A DNA stretch of 40,103 nt. Origin: Candidatus Uhrbacteria bacterium (lineage in GTDB: Bacteria; Patescibacteriota; Patescibacteriia; UBA9934; GWF2-40-263). Every line of letters starts with the position of its first letter. The first letter of the stretch is position 1. The notes under the pieces were generated by a model. That model worked only from the letters and a program-made list of their open reading frames with translations, did not search any database and had not been told where the DNA came from. Of this stretch, positions 21,837 through 30,861 are shown piece by piece. Location: positions 71,363 through 111,465 of the forward strand of contig JACPHU010000002.1 of NCBI GenBank assembly GCA_016188495.1. The letters are read 5' to 3'. Both the position numbers and the translations under genes were made by a program.

Positions 21837-22901
21837 ATGTGTCTTCACGGCAATTTTTTTGGGAAAATAGGTGATCCGTGTACATCTGAATCGGAAAAAC
21901 TTTCCGAACAGCAAGAGATCGAAGCAGGTTTTTCCCCGAAAGGATATCTGGAGTCGTATTACCGACCGATCAATGTTGAAAAAATGACAGCAGCAATACG
22001 CGAACTTCGCAAGGATAAACGCAAAGTCATTGATATCCGGGACATCCAGAAAGAACTTAATGATTTGAATGAAGAAGAGATCGAAAATCTTTTTGTCCTC
22101 TCTTTTCACGAGGATGTGGCTCTTGAACTCATGCGACGTCACCCAGAAGATGGCTTACGAGTATTAGATATCGGAGGCGGGCCAACCATCTATCAGCATA
22201 TCCCCCTGTCGCTCGAGTCTGGAAACATAACGCATTCGGAGTATTTAGCATCGAATCGGGAGGAAATTGAACGATGGGCGCAAGGTAGTCCGGAGGCACA
22301 TGACTGGTCATCTTATTTTGCTTTCAGTAGTAAATCGATGAAGGAGAATCCTGTTTTTTTGGATTTGCTCAGTGACATGCAGCGGAGCGACGATCCGAAG
22401 TTGAATGAACGGGCTCGAGAGCTCGAAACTATGCTTTCAACACCAGAAGTCTATCAGGAGGCACTCAAAAATCGACTGTCGCGTGTTGTGCATGGTGACC
22501 TCTTTGCTCCCGGGCTCGCGTTGCCACCCGAACAACACTTTGATGTGGTAACCCAAGGAAGCCAGCGTGGAATTCCAGAACTCATCACAGCAACGTTCGC
22601 GTTTGAGGGAGCGACGGCCATCCGTGAAAAATGGGAAGAAGGTTTTAGAAACACCCTTTCTCGCATTGAGCCCGGCGGATATCTCTCCGTGGTATCTGTT
22701 CGAAATGCGGAACGATATGCTGTTGGAGAAGGAGAAACGTTGCCCGCAGCCAGCGTAAACGAGAACGATTTTCAAGCCATCCTCTTAGATGCTGAATTTG
22801 AGATTATTCAAGAAAAAATAATGGTAGGACTCGACAAAAACAAGGTGGGCTATGACGGAATGGTGTTTATCTTTGCTAAACGAAAAGAAAATTCTGCGTA
22901 A
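21837..22901 (+). CDS. NNMT/PNMT/TEMT-type SAM-dependent methyltransferase
   Basis: I choose ATG 21837 because GAGGTGG lies 5-6 bases upstream; a GTG at 21828 is also in frame. The 354-residue product has the family lead-in FSPKGYLESYYRP. SAM motif I is VLDIGGGPTIYQHIPL, followed by ITHSEYLASNREEIERWAQG and HDWSSYF, closely matching the nicotinamide, phenylethanolamine and thioether N/S-methyltransferase family. An N-terminal segment with Cys and a helical region (VEKMTAAIRELRKDKRK) precede or interrupt the core. The family is best known from animals, with some bacterial members, so the substrate (an amine or thioether) is open. Cytoplasmic, single-gene unit. Confidence 0.8.
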   Translation: MCLHGNFFGKIGDPCTSESEKLSEQQEIEAGFSPKGYLESYYRPINVEKMTAAIRELRKDKRKVIDIRDIQKELNDLNEEEIENLFVLSFHEDVALELMRRHPEDGLRVLDIGGGPTIYQHIPLSLESGNITHSEYLASNREEIERWAQGSPEAHDWSSYFAFSSKSMKENPVFLDLLSDMQRSDDPKLNERARELETMLSTPEVYQEALKNRLSRVVHGDLFAPGLALPPEQHFDVVTQGSQRGIPELITATFAFEGATAIREKWEEGFRNTLSRIEPGGYLSVVSVRNAERYAVGEGETLPAASVNENDFQAILLDAEFEIIQEKIMVGLDKNKVGYDGMVFIFAKRKENSA

Positions 22902-22931
22902 TGGTTCTAATCTCGTTTACTAGCCATTGCC

Positions 22932-22965
22932 AAAAAATCTCCGCTTAAACAAGCGGAGATTTTTT
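22932..22965. terminator. Intrinsic terminator after the methyltransferase
   Basis: AAAAAATCTCCGCTT/AAGCGGAGATTTTTT. It is preceded by GGTTCTAATCTC, a motif repeated before the terminators at 24130 and 24805. Confidence 0.85.
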
Positions 22966-23051
22966 GTGGGGACATATAGAGTTCTCACTCGGTTTTTGAA
23001 TCGTGGTACTATTGACCAAAGAAGAAACGTCTGATAAAAACGTCCATCAAT

Positions 23052-23375
23052 ATGAGTATAATCAAACAAACAAGAGACCAGATGATTAAAGTGCTTTTGG
23101 GAAAGACTTCTGTCCCAAGAGGTCTTGTTGAGTTGCACCGATATTTTCGAATGAATGATCCGATCCATTTTCGTTTTGAGAAGCAGGAAGATGGATCGAT
23201 CGTCGTTGTCAGTGAAAATTTTCGATATGGCAGCATTGTCACGCACGCACGAAATCAAGATGAATTGGACGAGAAAGTTAAAGACGCTATCCTGACAGCT
23301 TTCGAGATCCCTTCTTCGTATGCAAAGGAGGCAGGAGTACATCGTATACAAGAAAAGGAGTATGCCTTCGCGTAG
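23052..23375 (+). CDS. hicB: HicB-like antitoxin
   Basis: A 107-residue protein upstream of and overlapping hicA. It contains a partial RNase H-like fold typical of HicB (IHFRFEKQEDGSIVVVSENFRYGSIVTHARNQDELDEKVKDAI), where the sheet and following helix bind the toxin. I see no obvious C-terminal DNA-binding domain. The first about 30 residues are basic and could contact DNA. The order antitoxin-toxin is the reverse of the classical hicAB but is common. It overlaps hicA by 14 bases, indicating coupled translation. Confidence 0.72.
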   Translation: MSIIKQTRDQMIKVLLGKTSVPRGLVELHRYFRMNDPIHFRFEKQEDGSIVVVSENFRYGSIVTHARNQDELDEKVKDAILTAFEIPSSYAKEAGVHRIQEKEYAFA

Positions 23376-23607
23376 TGAATTACCGGGGTTCTTACCTAGA
23401 AAGAAGTTAATCAAAGCGCTTCAAAAAGTTGGGTTTGAAATCAATGCTGTCGGTGGAAAAGGAAGTCATATTAAAATGATCTGGCCAACGACTCAGAAAT
23501 CTATCACCATTCCAGATGGTTTGGATAAGCATGCACTTCACTACGTTCTGAAAGAAATCGAAACTTATTCTGGTGTAACTTGGGAGGAGATAAAGAACGA
23601 AATATGA
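23362..23607 (+). CDS. hicA: HicA-like mRNA interferase toxin
   Basis: I start at ATG 23362, which has AAGGAG 2-7 bases upstream, rather than at a further upstream start. The 81-residue product has the HicA double-stranded-RNA-binding fold: KKLIKALQKVGFEI, the catalytic-histidine segment GGKGSHIKM (H36), then ITIPDGLDKHALHYVLKEI. HicA toxins cleave mRNA and tmRNA independently of translation. All key elements are present. Its stop overlaps the ATG of the next lipoprotein gene (ATGA), so the three genes form one operon. Confidence 0.85.
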   Translation: MPSRSELPGFLPRKKLIKALQKVGFEINAVGGKGSHIKMIWPTTQKSITIPDGLDKHALHYVLKEIETYSGVTWEEIKNEI

Positions 23608-24050
23608 AAATATTTATTATTTCTCTAGTCCTTATTTTGTTCGTTGGCGCCGGATGTGTAGAACCCAAACAAGATAAGGAGGATTCAAGCGATTTCGTAA
23701 ATGGAGTTGTAAGCGCGGGCCGGTTTGGCGGTACAGAAAAAGCGTGTGAGTTTAGTGATGAGGCAAATGTTAGTGATCGCATAGAGTGTAATGTGGGATC
23801 AGTAGATCTTGCGGTTGTGAATGATGCTGGCGAGTCTATTTGGCTTGACGCGTATCAATGCGATGCTATTGAGTATTTTGTGAAGGAAACAGATGGTAAA
23901 AGTGTCGGGTATGAAACAACGAATTGCACCTCGGGAATCGTTGTAGGAAATGCATATACATTTGAAGGTATTCTGGAGGAAAGAAAGAATCAGTGGTATA
24001 TGGGGAAACAGCAGGATGAAATTTGGTTATTAAATGCAGTTACAAAATAA
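23604..24050 (+). CDS. Small lipoprotein of unknown function
   Basis: Starts at ATG 23604, overlapping the hicA stop by 4 bases. The 148-residue product has a lipoprotein signal ending in FVGAGC (Cys18). The mature part has five further Cys (KACEF, IECNVG, AYQCDA, TTNCTS and the lipid-bearing one aside), probably forming disulfides. It has a beta-rich C-terminal half (VVGNAYTFEGILEERKNQWY). No family is recognised. Its attachment to the HicBA operon is unusual and may be chance. Confidence 0.7.
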   Translation: MKIFIISLVLILFVGAGCVEPKQDKEDSSDFVNGVVSAGRFGGTEKACEFSDEANVSDRIECNVGSVDLAVVNDAGESIWLDAYQCDAIEYFVKETDGKSVGYETTNCTSGIVVGNAYTFEGILEERKNQWYMGKQQDEIWLLNAVTK

Positions 24051-24129
24051 GATCGATATTTTAACAAGAGTTCTAACCTCCCTTACGAGTCTCCCTGCCA
24101 CGTCGCTCGCGAGCGATGTGGTCTGCCAC

Positions 24130-24161
24130 AAAAATCCCCGCTAATTTAAGCGGGGATTTTT
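24130..24161. terminator. Intrinsic terminator (second of an identical pair)
   Basis: Same bases as the terminator at 21713. Upstream lie GTTCTAACCTC and a GCTCGCGAGC palindrome. Confidence 0.85.
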
Positions 24162-24198
24162 GGGTGGGCCATCAGGAAATAGAACTTTTAGCGCGATT

Positions 24199-24747
24199 AT
24201 GAAACAATTGAACCGTATGTCATGGAAGCAACTCACCTCAAAAGAAGTTTATAAAAATAAATGGATACGCGTGACTGAAGATGAAGTCATGACTGACGAT
24301 GGTCGTCAGCTTCAGTTCGGTGTCGTTCATAAACAACCTTTCGCCCTTATCATCCCTTGGGATGGGGAGAAGTTGACGTTGGTTGGTCAATATCGCTACA
24401 TGGTTGGTGGCTATTCGTGGGAATTTCCTCAAGGACATTTCGAACATGAAAATATTCTCGCAACAGCAAAAGAAGAATTGCGCGAAGAAACAGGTTTGAT
24501 TGCAAAAAATATGTGCGAAGCGGGATCATTTTGGATAGGTCCAGGTGGAATTGATCAAGAATGTAACATGTTTATTGCAACCGAACTTACACAAAGCGAA
24601 CGACGTCTTGAAACAAGTGAAGAAGGGATGGAGTGCAAAGCGGTTACCCTGAATGAATTTTGGTCGATGGTGGAGAATGGTGAAATCAAAGACGGTCCAT
24701 CTCTTGCGGCAATGTCCTTGGCGACAAATGTTTTAAAATTTTTTTAG
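24199..24747 (+). CDS. Nudix hydrolase, ADP-ribose pyrophosphatase-like
   Basis: I start at ATG 24199 (182 aa), since the longer frame from 24160 begins inside the terminator. The product has the ADP-sugar pyrophosphatase layout: LTSKEVYKNKWIRVTEDEV, then LTLVGQYRYMVGGYSWEFPQG and the Nudix box GHFEHENILATAKEELREE-TGL. The box keeps the metal-binding EE pairs but is one residue shorter than the consensus between its first Gly and the REUxEE core. Such enzymes hydrolyse ADP-ribose or related nucleoside diphosphates in the cytoplasm. It lies between two terminators as a single-gene unit. Confidence 0.85.
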   Translation: MKQLNRMSWKQLTSKEVYKNKWIRVTEDEVMTDDGRQLQFGVVHKQPFALIIPWDGEKLTLVGQYRYMVGGYSWEFPQGHFEHENILATAKEELREETGLIAKNMCEAGSFWIGPGGIDQECNMFIATELTQSERRLETSEEGMECKAVTLNEFWSMVENGEIKDGPSLAAMSLATNVLKFF

Positions 24748-24804
24748 AATGTTCTGTATTCATGCACTACAATGGTTCTAATCTCCTCCGCTCGTCCCTG
24801 TCAC

Positions 24805-24833
24805 AAAACCACCAGTTCTTTACTGGTGGTTTT
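24805..24833. terminator. Intrinsic terminator after the Nudix gene
   Basis: AAAACCACCAGT/ACTGGTGGTTTT with loop TCTTT. GGTTCTAATCTCC lies about 30 bases upstream, as at the preceding modules. Confidence 0.85.
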
Positions 24834-25001
24834 GCTATAGATACGTTTTTGAATTTCCTTTTTTAAAGCTCAGATAATTATACAGACAAGAACTCCATCC
24901 AGATTTCCTATCAAACAAAACGAAGGAACCAAGTGGGCCTTTAAAATTTGTGTTAAGATACACTTATTAATCTTTAATGATTTGCTAGCTATTTTATCAA
25001 T

Positions 25002-26804
25002 ATGAAATTATTTAAGAGATACATAGGAGGAGTGGCGGCTCTTTCTCTTGTTCTGAGTCTTATGGGTCCCATGCCTGTCTCTGCGGCAACAGCACCTTCG
25101 CTAGGTCTCGCGGAGACTTACGCGGTTTTTGGAAAAGCTGGAGTGACAAATGACTCCGCTGTTGGAACGACGAATATCTGGGGAAACGTCGGAGCTGATT
25201 CTTCTGTCACAGACCTCGATGATGCAACTCAGGTCGATGGAACTATTAACGTCCCAGCCGCTGGAATAGAGGCGGCTATTTTATCCGCGTATGACGCTCT
25301 TGACGCAGAGACAGCAACAGGATCCCTTGATCTCGCTGGAACGAACACCGTCACTCCAGGTGTCTACACAGTTGGAGCGACAACACTCAATGGAACTCTG
25401 ACGCTTAACGGCCCAGGAGTGTACATTTTTCGTAGTTCATCGAGTGTGACCGTTTCAACTGGAGCACAAATGCTTCTCACAAATGGAGCAACATCTTGTA
25501 ACGTATACTGGCAAATACCAGCCGCCATGACGATCGGTGTTGGGGCACAGATGGTTGGAACGATCATCGCTGATTCAGAACTTATTTCACTTGCCTCCAA
25601 TGCAACATTGGAAGGAAGGGCTTTTTCACGCATTGCCCAAGTGACCATGGACAGTAACCAAATTACGGAACCTGACTGTGCCGTTCCACCCTCCTCAGGA
25701 GGATCTTCCGCCCTTCTTGCAGGAACCATCACAGTGGTAAAAACGGTGATCAATGATAACGGTGGAACGGGCACAATCAATGATTTTCCTCTCTTTGTAA
25801 ACGACCATACGGTTCTTTCTGGAGTCACCTACAATTACCCCACCATTGAAGGCGGAGCCTTATTTACAGTAAGAGAAACGGAAGATTCAGGCTACACCCA
25901 GACGTTTTCAGGTGATTGTGACGCGAATGGGGAACTCACTCTGAACTCCGGAGAGCAGCTGACCTGTGTAATCACAAACGACGATATTGGGGAACCTGCA
26001 GCCGTTCCACCCGTTCCCCCGCTCATTGATGTCGTAAAAGTTCCAAGTCCCTTAGCTCTTCCGGATGGCTCGGGATTAGTACAATATACATACACACTTC
26101 GAAATATCGGAACCGTTCCTGTCACAGATATTACGATGGTAGGTGACACATGTAGTCCCATCGGTTTTGAATCTGGGGACACAAACAACGACGAAGCTCT
26201 TGATGTGAATGAAACCTGGGTCTACCAATGTTCCATCATTCTTTCAGAAACACATACAAATACCGTCGTTGCCACAGGATGGGCCAATGGCATTAGTACA
26301 TCAGACATTGCAAGTGCAACGGTTGTTGTTGGTGAAGAACTCGTACCACCATTGATCCATGTCACAAAAGTACCAAACCCACTCGCTCTTCTTGCTGGTG
26401 GGGGAACGATAACCTACACAGAAACCATCACAAACCCAGGAACGGAATCGCTCAGCGACGTCACTCTTACGGATGACAAGTGCTCCCCAATGAATTTTGT
26501 TTCTGGTGATACAAATGATGATAATCTTCTCGATCCATCTGAGTCGTGGGTATACACCTGTGATTCAACGCTTACCAAAACCACGACAAATACAGCAACC
26601 GCAACCGGTTCAGCGAATGGGTTTACGGTACGGGATACAGCCATCGCGACGGTGATTGTCGCAATGGGTTCTGTTCCATCTCTTCCAAACGCGGGATTTT
26701 TTCCTGCTCGTAGTGGATATTTTGGGATGATTATTGGTCTTCCGCTTCTGTTGATTCTGAGTCTATACACCCTCTCAAAATTTCAAGGAAAATCAACAAA
26801 GTAA
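25002..26804 (+). CDS. Sortase-anchored surface protein with DUF3494 (ice-binding-like) domain
   Basis: A 600-residue secreted protein. Signal peptide to about residue 28 (ALSLVLSLMGPMPVSAA). Residues about 30-230 match the DUF3494 ice-binding beta-solenoid family: LGLAETYAVFGKAGVTN, TPGVYTVGATTLNGTLTLNG, GVYIFRSSSSVTVSTGAQ, SCNVYWQIPAAMTIG and VTMDSNQI. A prealbumin/SpaA-like domain follows (ITVVKTVINDNGGTGTINDF), then two DUF11-like repeats (about 340-440 and 445-550). The C-terminus has a sorting signal: LPNAG (561-565), a hydrophobic helix and the basic tail KFQGKSTK. The motif differs from LPxTG by Ala. A sortase gene follows. DUF3494 proteins bind ice or act as adhesins; ice binding is not proven here. 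Confidence 0.88.
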   Translation: MKLFKRYIGGVAALSLVLSLMGPMPVSAATAPSLGLAETYAVFGKAGVTNDSAVGTTNIWGNVGADSSVTDLDDATQVDGTINVPAAGIEAAILSAYDALDAETATGSLDLAGTNTVTPGVYTVGATTLNGTLTLNGPGVYIFRSSSSVTVSTGAQMLLTNGATSCNVYWQIPAAMTIGVGAQMVGTIIADSELISLASNATLEGRAFSRIAQVTMDSNQITEPDCAVPPSSGGSSALLAGTITVVKTVINDNGGTGTINDFPLFVNDHTVLSGVTYNYPTIEGGALFTVRETEDSGYTQTFSGDCDANGELTLNSGEQLTCVITNDDIGEPAAVPPVPPLIDVVKVPSPLALPDGSGLVQYTYTLRNIGTVPVTDITMVGDTCSPIGFESGDTNNDEALDVNETWVYQCSIILSETHTNTVVATGWANGISTSDIASATVVVGEELVPPLIHVTKVPNPLALLAGGGTITYTETITNPGTESLSDVTLTDDKCSPMNFVSGDTNDDNLLDPSESWVYTCDSTLTKTTTNTATATGSANGFTVRDTAIATVIVAMGSVPSLPNAGFFPARSGYFGMIIGLPLLLILSLYTLSKFQGKSTK

Positions 26805-26826
26805 GTGCATCTATTCACTTTTTAAC

Positions 26827-26858
26827 GAGGAGCTGGACGATATTTCGTACAGCTCCTC
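26827..26858 (+). terminator. Hairpin after the surface-protein gene
   Basis: GAGGAGCTG/CAGCTCCTC with a 14-base loop but only a weak T-run. It may be a partial terminator between the substrate and sortase genes. Confidence 0.5.
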
Positions 26859-26943
26859 TTCGATAACTCCTATTAATAAACAAGGGCACCATTACAAAAA
26901 AATTCAAACAACGGCAGTATTCAGTGTCTTAATTTGGCATAAT

Positions 26944-27537
26944 TTGAGTGGCATTCCTGTGCCGAACGCTCAGGATGAATTCAAAGAAATTTTTCCTCTG
27001 CGTGTAATTTTCGAAGAGGGGTCGAGCTCCGATGTAAACGCTCAAGAGATCGTTGATGTTCCCGATTCTGACCTCGTTATAACATCTCTGCAAAAAATTG
27101 AGACTCCTTTGCGTCTGCGAATTGCCCGCATAGGTGTAGATGCGCCCATACGGGATGTGGGATTGGCGGCGGATGGATCGATGGACGTGCCTAGCAATCC
27201 TTTCGAAACTGGTTGGTATGAATTTGGTCCCCGCCCAGGAGAAATAGGAAGTGCTGTGATCGCAGGTCATGTCGATTCCCCCGCGCGTGCCACTGCCGTG
27301 TTCGCTGATCTAGATTATCTCGTAATCGGAGACGTCATCACAATTGAAAACGGAGAAATAATTCTCTCGTTTCGTGTGCGTGAAATTCGCGTCTATCCGG
27401 CTAATGCCGATGCAACAGATATTTTCATGTCAACAGATGGCAAAGCTCATCTGAACCTCATTACGTGTAGTGGGTCGTGGGATACAAAGGCTCATCAGTA
27501 TTCCGAGCGATTAGTTGTTTTTACGGATAGAAATTAA
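26944..27537 (+). CDS. Sortase (cysteine transpeptidase)
   Basis: A 197-residue frame beginning at TTG 26944. The sortase triad is present: H109 in AGHVDS, C175 in LITCSG and R189 in SERLVV. The core starts LRIARIGVDAPIRDVGLAADG and includes FGPRPGEIGSAVIAGH, resembling class E/F-like sortases. It would cleave the LPNAG signal of the upstream protein and attach it to the envelope. No canonical start or signal peptide exists in frame upstream, although the bases just before 26944 read as a hydrophobic stretch (AVFSVLIWHNLSG), so the true start may be non-standard or the 5' end may be damaged. Confidence 0.82.
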   Translation: MSGIPVPNAQDEFKEIFPLRVIFEEGSSSDVNAQEIVDVPDSDLVITSLQKIETPLRLRIARIGVDAPIRDVGLAADGSMDVPSNPFETGWYEFGPRPGEIGSAVIAGHVDSPARATAVFADLDYLVIGDVITIENGEIILSFRVREIRVYPANADATDIFMSTDGKAHLNLITCSGSWDTKAHQYSERLVVFTDRN

Positions 27538-27582
27538 TCTCTCCGTCAGTTTGGTTCGCGGGGAGTTTCATTTCATTGGTGC

Positions 27583-27588
27583 TATAAT
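27583..27588 (+). promoter_or_regulatory. -10 box upstream of the 88-aa membrane protein gene
   Basis: Perfect TATAAT, 38 bases before the start codon. The -35 is not clear. Confidence 0.5.
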
Positions 27589-27625
27589 GAAATTATCGAT
27601 CTCTTAAGATCCCTAATCCATTTTT

Positions 27626-27892
27626 ATGGCAACTTCATTTATATCGCACGCTGTTCGCGTTGGCGGTTTTTTTGTTTTGCTCTATGCTCTGTGTCTTATT
27701 TGGCCAAAAATATATCCTTATGGAGCGGACGTGCTCGCGCATCATCTTCTTTCATTGAAGTTGTTATTTCCAGGTTTTCAGGGATACGTTCTCTCCAGTA
27801 TTGTTTGGGGTGGTCTGTTGTGCTTTGTGTATGGTGTTCTTAGCTCGTTGGTTTTTCACGCCTTTCATCAAGGCTGTTGTAAGGGAAAATAA
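27626..27892 (+). CDS. Small two-helix membrane protein
   Basis: An 88-residue protein with two membrane segments: about 12-30 (VGGFFVLLYALCLIWP) and about 52-76 (YVLSSIVWGGLLCFVYGVLSSLVFH). It ends with a His/Cys-containing tail (HAFHQGCCKGK) that could bind a metal. It resembles small DUF5676-type proteins by size and topology, but I would not assign the family firmly. It lies next to, and convergent with, the copper cluster, and shares its terminator. Confidence 0.65.
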   Translation: MATSFISHAVRVGGFFVLLYALCLIWPKIYPYGADVLAHHLLSLKLLFPGFQGYVLSSIVWGGLLCFVYGVLSSLVFHAFHQGCCKGK

Positions 27893-27920
27893 GAGATATT
27901 TTTAGAGACAGGTCAATATA

Positions 27921-27948
27921 AAAGCAGCCTTGATGAAGGCTGCTTTTT
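27921..27948. terminator. Bidirectional intrinsic terminator
   Basis: AAAGCAGCC/GGCTGCTTT with loop TTGATGAA. T-run on the right for the membrane-protein gene, and A-run on the left serving copA leftward. Confidence 0.8.
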
Positions 27949-27957
27949 CAATATTTT

Positions 27958-30852
27958 TTAACCATTCGTCATCACGCTTACGCGAGCCAGAAGAATAAAT
28001 GCTGCGGTAAAGAGGAGGGTCATAAGGATAGGGGCAAAAGTAGAAATCCAGTTTCGGTGATTGGGTCTGAATCGGCGCAAGAGCAGGGAATTGGAAACGA
28101 CCGAGACTGAACTCAATGCCATGGCAAGTCCTGCCAGCTCAGGGCGTAAGACGATTCCAAGACCAATGAAGACGCGTGCCGCGATCGGAATGCCGATGAC
28201 ATTATAGAAGAGAGAAAAGAATAAATTCTGCTTGATTTTTGCGAGTGTCTCACGGCTTAACTCAAGCGCAGACACCACATCCTGGATATCGCTTTTCATG
28301 AGCACAATGGTTCCGGCTTCCATTGCCACATCTGTTCCGCTTCCCATCGCGATGCCGACATCGGCTTGGGCAAGGGCAGGAGCATCGTTGAGTCCATCGC
28401 CCACCATTGCGACCTTGATTCCTGTCATTTGGATTTTTTTGATTTCCTCTGCTTTATCCTGTGGCAGTACCTCAGCACGGATGAACGCTTCTTCAATACC
28501 GGCCTCTCGCGCGATCGCCGAAGCCGTGCGCAGGTTATCGCCTGTAATCATATACACAGCCAGGCCCATGCGCTTGAGCGCGGCCACCGCTGCGGGGGTG
28601 GTGGCTTTTATGGCATCGGCCACGGCGATAATACCTAGAACTTGCTTGCGATCGGCAAGTAACATCGACGTTTTACCTTCCTCTTCCAGACGTCGCATTT
28701 TCCGTTCCATGCGATTGGTGTCAATCGCGAGCGTAGCCATCAGTTTGCGATTGCCAAAGTAGTACGTTGTTCCTTTTACCTCACCTTCAACCCCGTGGCC
28801 GGGGATTGCTTTAAAGTTGGATACGTGTGCTGAAACGAGGGACTCTTCTTGTGCGTAACGGCAAATCGCCTCGGCAAGGGGATGTTCTGACTTGGCTTCC
28901 AGACCTGAGGCAATTTCGATCAATTCATCCTCGTCATGCGAACCTATGACGAGTACGTCCGTTACTTCCGGCTTCCCTTTGGTAAGTGTGCCGGTTTTAT
29001 CAAAAACGATAGCCCGTACCTTGCACGCTGCCTCCAACGGTTCGCCGCCCTTTATCAGAATGCCATTTTGTGCGCCTTTACCCGTACTGACCATGATGGC
29101 TGTGGGTGTGGCCAAGCCTAATGCGCAAGGACAGGCGATGACGATCACCGCGGTGAACGCCATGAGCGCGAAGCTGAGTGTTGAACCCAGAATGAAAAAC
29201 CAGACAATGAATGTGCCGATCGCAATAAGGATCACGGCCGGGACGAATTTAGCAGAAATGCGATCCGCAAACGCCTGGATAGGCGCGCGCGATCCCTGAG
29301 CTTCCTCTACAAGACGTATGATCTGGGCGAGCACGGTTTCTGAACCGATATTGGTGGCGCGGAATTCGAAGCTCCCATTTTTATTGACGGTTGCTCCGAT
29401 CACTTTGTCGCCGGGATGTTTTTCCACGGGAATGCTTTCGCCGGTGAGCATAGATTCGTCCACGGAAGATCCGCCGTCCACGATCACGCCATCCACGGGA
29501 ATTTTTTCTCCGGGACGAACCACGACGATGTCATTCTTCATCACCTCTGCAAGGGGAATATCAATCGGTTTTCCTTCGCGCAGGACGCGTGCGGTTTTTG
29601 CCTGCAAATCCATGAGTTTGCGTACGGCGTCGGAGGTCTGTCCTTTTGCTTTGCTTTCAAGCCATTTGCCAAGTAGCACGAAGGTAATGAGAAACGCGGC
29701 CGTTTCAAAATACAGTTCCGGGATTTTGGCCCCATTTATTCCCAAGACGGAATTATTTGCGAACGCGTAGATAAGAAAGTTTACAACGCTGTAGATGAAC
29801 GCGGCGCTTGTGCCGATGGCGATCAAGCTGTCCATGTTAAACGTTTTCATGCGCAGGCTCGACCACATCCCTTTGTAAAACCCGGCACCTAGAAACAACT
29901 GCACCGGGGTGGCAAGCACAAACGAGACGATTCCCACCCAAGGCAAAAGCATCGTTCTACCAGGAAGAAAGGAAACGAAATCCAAGAACATGAAGTAGAG
30001 CATCGGCAAGGATAATAGCGCGCCTATGAAGAATTTTTGCCAGTACGAGCGAATTTCCTTATCGCGTCTGGCGCGGTCTTCCTCCGGATTTGCGTTATTG
30101 GCGACATGGGCGCGGTATCCGGCTTTTTTTATTTGCGCAATGAGCGCTGTTTCATTTGTTTGGTTTGGATCAAATGTGACACGGGCTTTTTCCGTGGCAA
30201 AACTGACTTGAGCCTCTGCGACACCTGGTACTTTTTTTAGACTCTTGGCAATGACTCCCGCACAGGAGGTGCAGTGCATACCTGAGATTTGCAAGGAGAT
30301 TTTTTTCTCATGGTCCGATTGAGCGATCGTTGTGTTGGTTGTCAGCACTGTGTTGTGTAACCGATCCATCGTAGGCTGCGGCGCAGCCGTTTTATCTTGA
30401 ATGAGCGTTTCAAAGGAGCGGGCGATTTCTTGGGCGCTGTGTGTGAGACTTGCAGGAAATTCTAATGTTCCGCTTTTTTGTTTCGTGATCGTGCCCCGGA
30501 ACGCTGGACGGCCCGAGGGGTCCAGATCAATCGTGCCTTCACCCCGAGTTTCCGTTAGATAGTTGAAACGAACACGATGGTCTTCTTGTTCGATGAGCTT
30601 TATGTTGTTTTCCGTGGACGGGGATGTTGTTGTTTCCTGTGACTTCTTTTCTATCGTCGCTTCGTAACCAGCCGTTTTTATCGAAGCGACGAGCGTCTCG
30701 TCAGGGATATCATGGTCCATAGAGACCCGGCAGGTTCCGTCTTTGGCACTTGTGAGGACATGTGTCACACCAGGAATATTCGACAGTTCTTCATTAATAA
30801 GCGTTTCGCAGGAAGCACAATGCATTCCCGAAACGCGAAAGAATTTATCCAT
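27958..30852 (-). CDS. copA: Copper-translocating P1B-type ATPase with two HMA domains
   Basis: A 964-residue copper exporter. Two heavy-metal-associated domains carry GMHCASC (C12, C15) and GMHCTSC (C194, C197). Between them, at about 84-153, is an extra segment rich in beta strands ([20 protein letters not shown]) that I do not recognise. The core has eight membrane helices, the metal site CPC (IACPCALG), the actuator TGES, the phosphorylation site DKTGT, the nucleotide-binding HP motif (SEHPLAEA) and the hinge GDGLNDAP. It exports Cu+ from the cytoplasm using ATP. Last gene of the leftward copper cluster, with nested palindrome E just upstream and no clear ribosome-binding site. Confidence 0.95.
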   Translation of the reverse strand: MDKFFRVSGMHCASCETLINEELSNIPGVTHVLTSAKDGTCRVSMDHDIPDETLVASIKTAGYEATIEKKSQETTTSPSTENNIKLIEQEDHRVRFNYLTETRGEGTIDLDPSGRPAFRGTITKQKSGTLEFPASLTHSAQEIARSFETLIQDKTAAPQPTMDRLHNTVLTTNTTIAQSDHEKKISLQISGMHCTSCAGVIAKSLKKVPGVAEAQVSFATEKARVTFDPNQTNETALIAQIKKAGYRAHVANNANPEEDRARRDKEIRSYWQKFFIGALLSLPMLYFMFLDFVSFLPGRTMLLPWVGIVSFVLATPVQLFLGAGFYKGMWSSLRMKTFNMDSLIAIGTSAAFIYSVVNFLIYAFANNSVLGINGAKIPELYFETAAFLITFVLLGKWLESKAKGQTSDAVRKLMDLQAKTARVLREGKPIDIPLAEVMKNDIVVVRPGEKIPVDGVIVDGGSSVDESMLTGESIPVEKHPGDKVIGATVNKNGSFEFRATNIGSETVLAQIIRLVEEAQGSRAPIQAFADRISAKFVPAVILIAIGTFIVWFFILGSTLSFALMAFTAVIVIACPCALGLATPTAIMVSTGKGAQNGILIKGGEPLEAACKVRAIVFDKTGTLTKGKPEVTDVLVIGSHDEDELIEIASGLEAKSEHPLAEAICRYAQEESLVSAHVSNFKAIPGHGVEGEVKGTTYYFGNRKLMATLAIDTNRMERKMRRLEEEGKTSMLLADRKQVLGIIAVADAIKATTPAAVAALKRMGLAVYMITGDNLRTASAIAREAGIEEAFIRAEVLPQDKAEEIKKIQMTGIKVAMVGDGLNDAPALAQADVGIAMGSGTDVAMEAGTIVLMKSDIQDVVSALELSRETLAKIKQNLFFSLFYNVIGIPIAARVFIGLGIVLRPELAGLAMALSSVSVVSNSLLLRRFRPNHRNWISTFAPILMTLLFTAAFILLARVSVMTNG

Positions 30853-30861
30853 ATAGAGATG

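Noticed and set aside
28232..29770. Rightward frames opposite copA
   Set aside because: They are shadows of the long, motif-rich leftward CopA frame.
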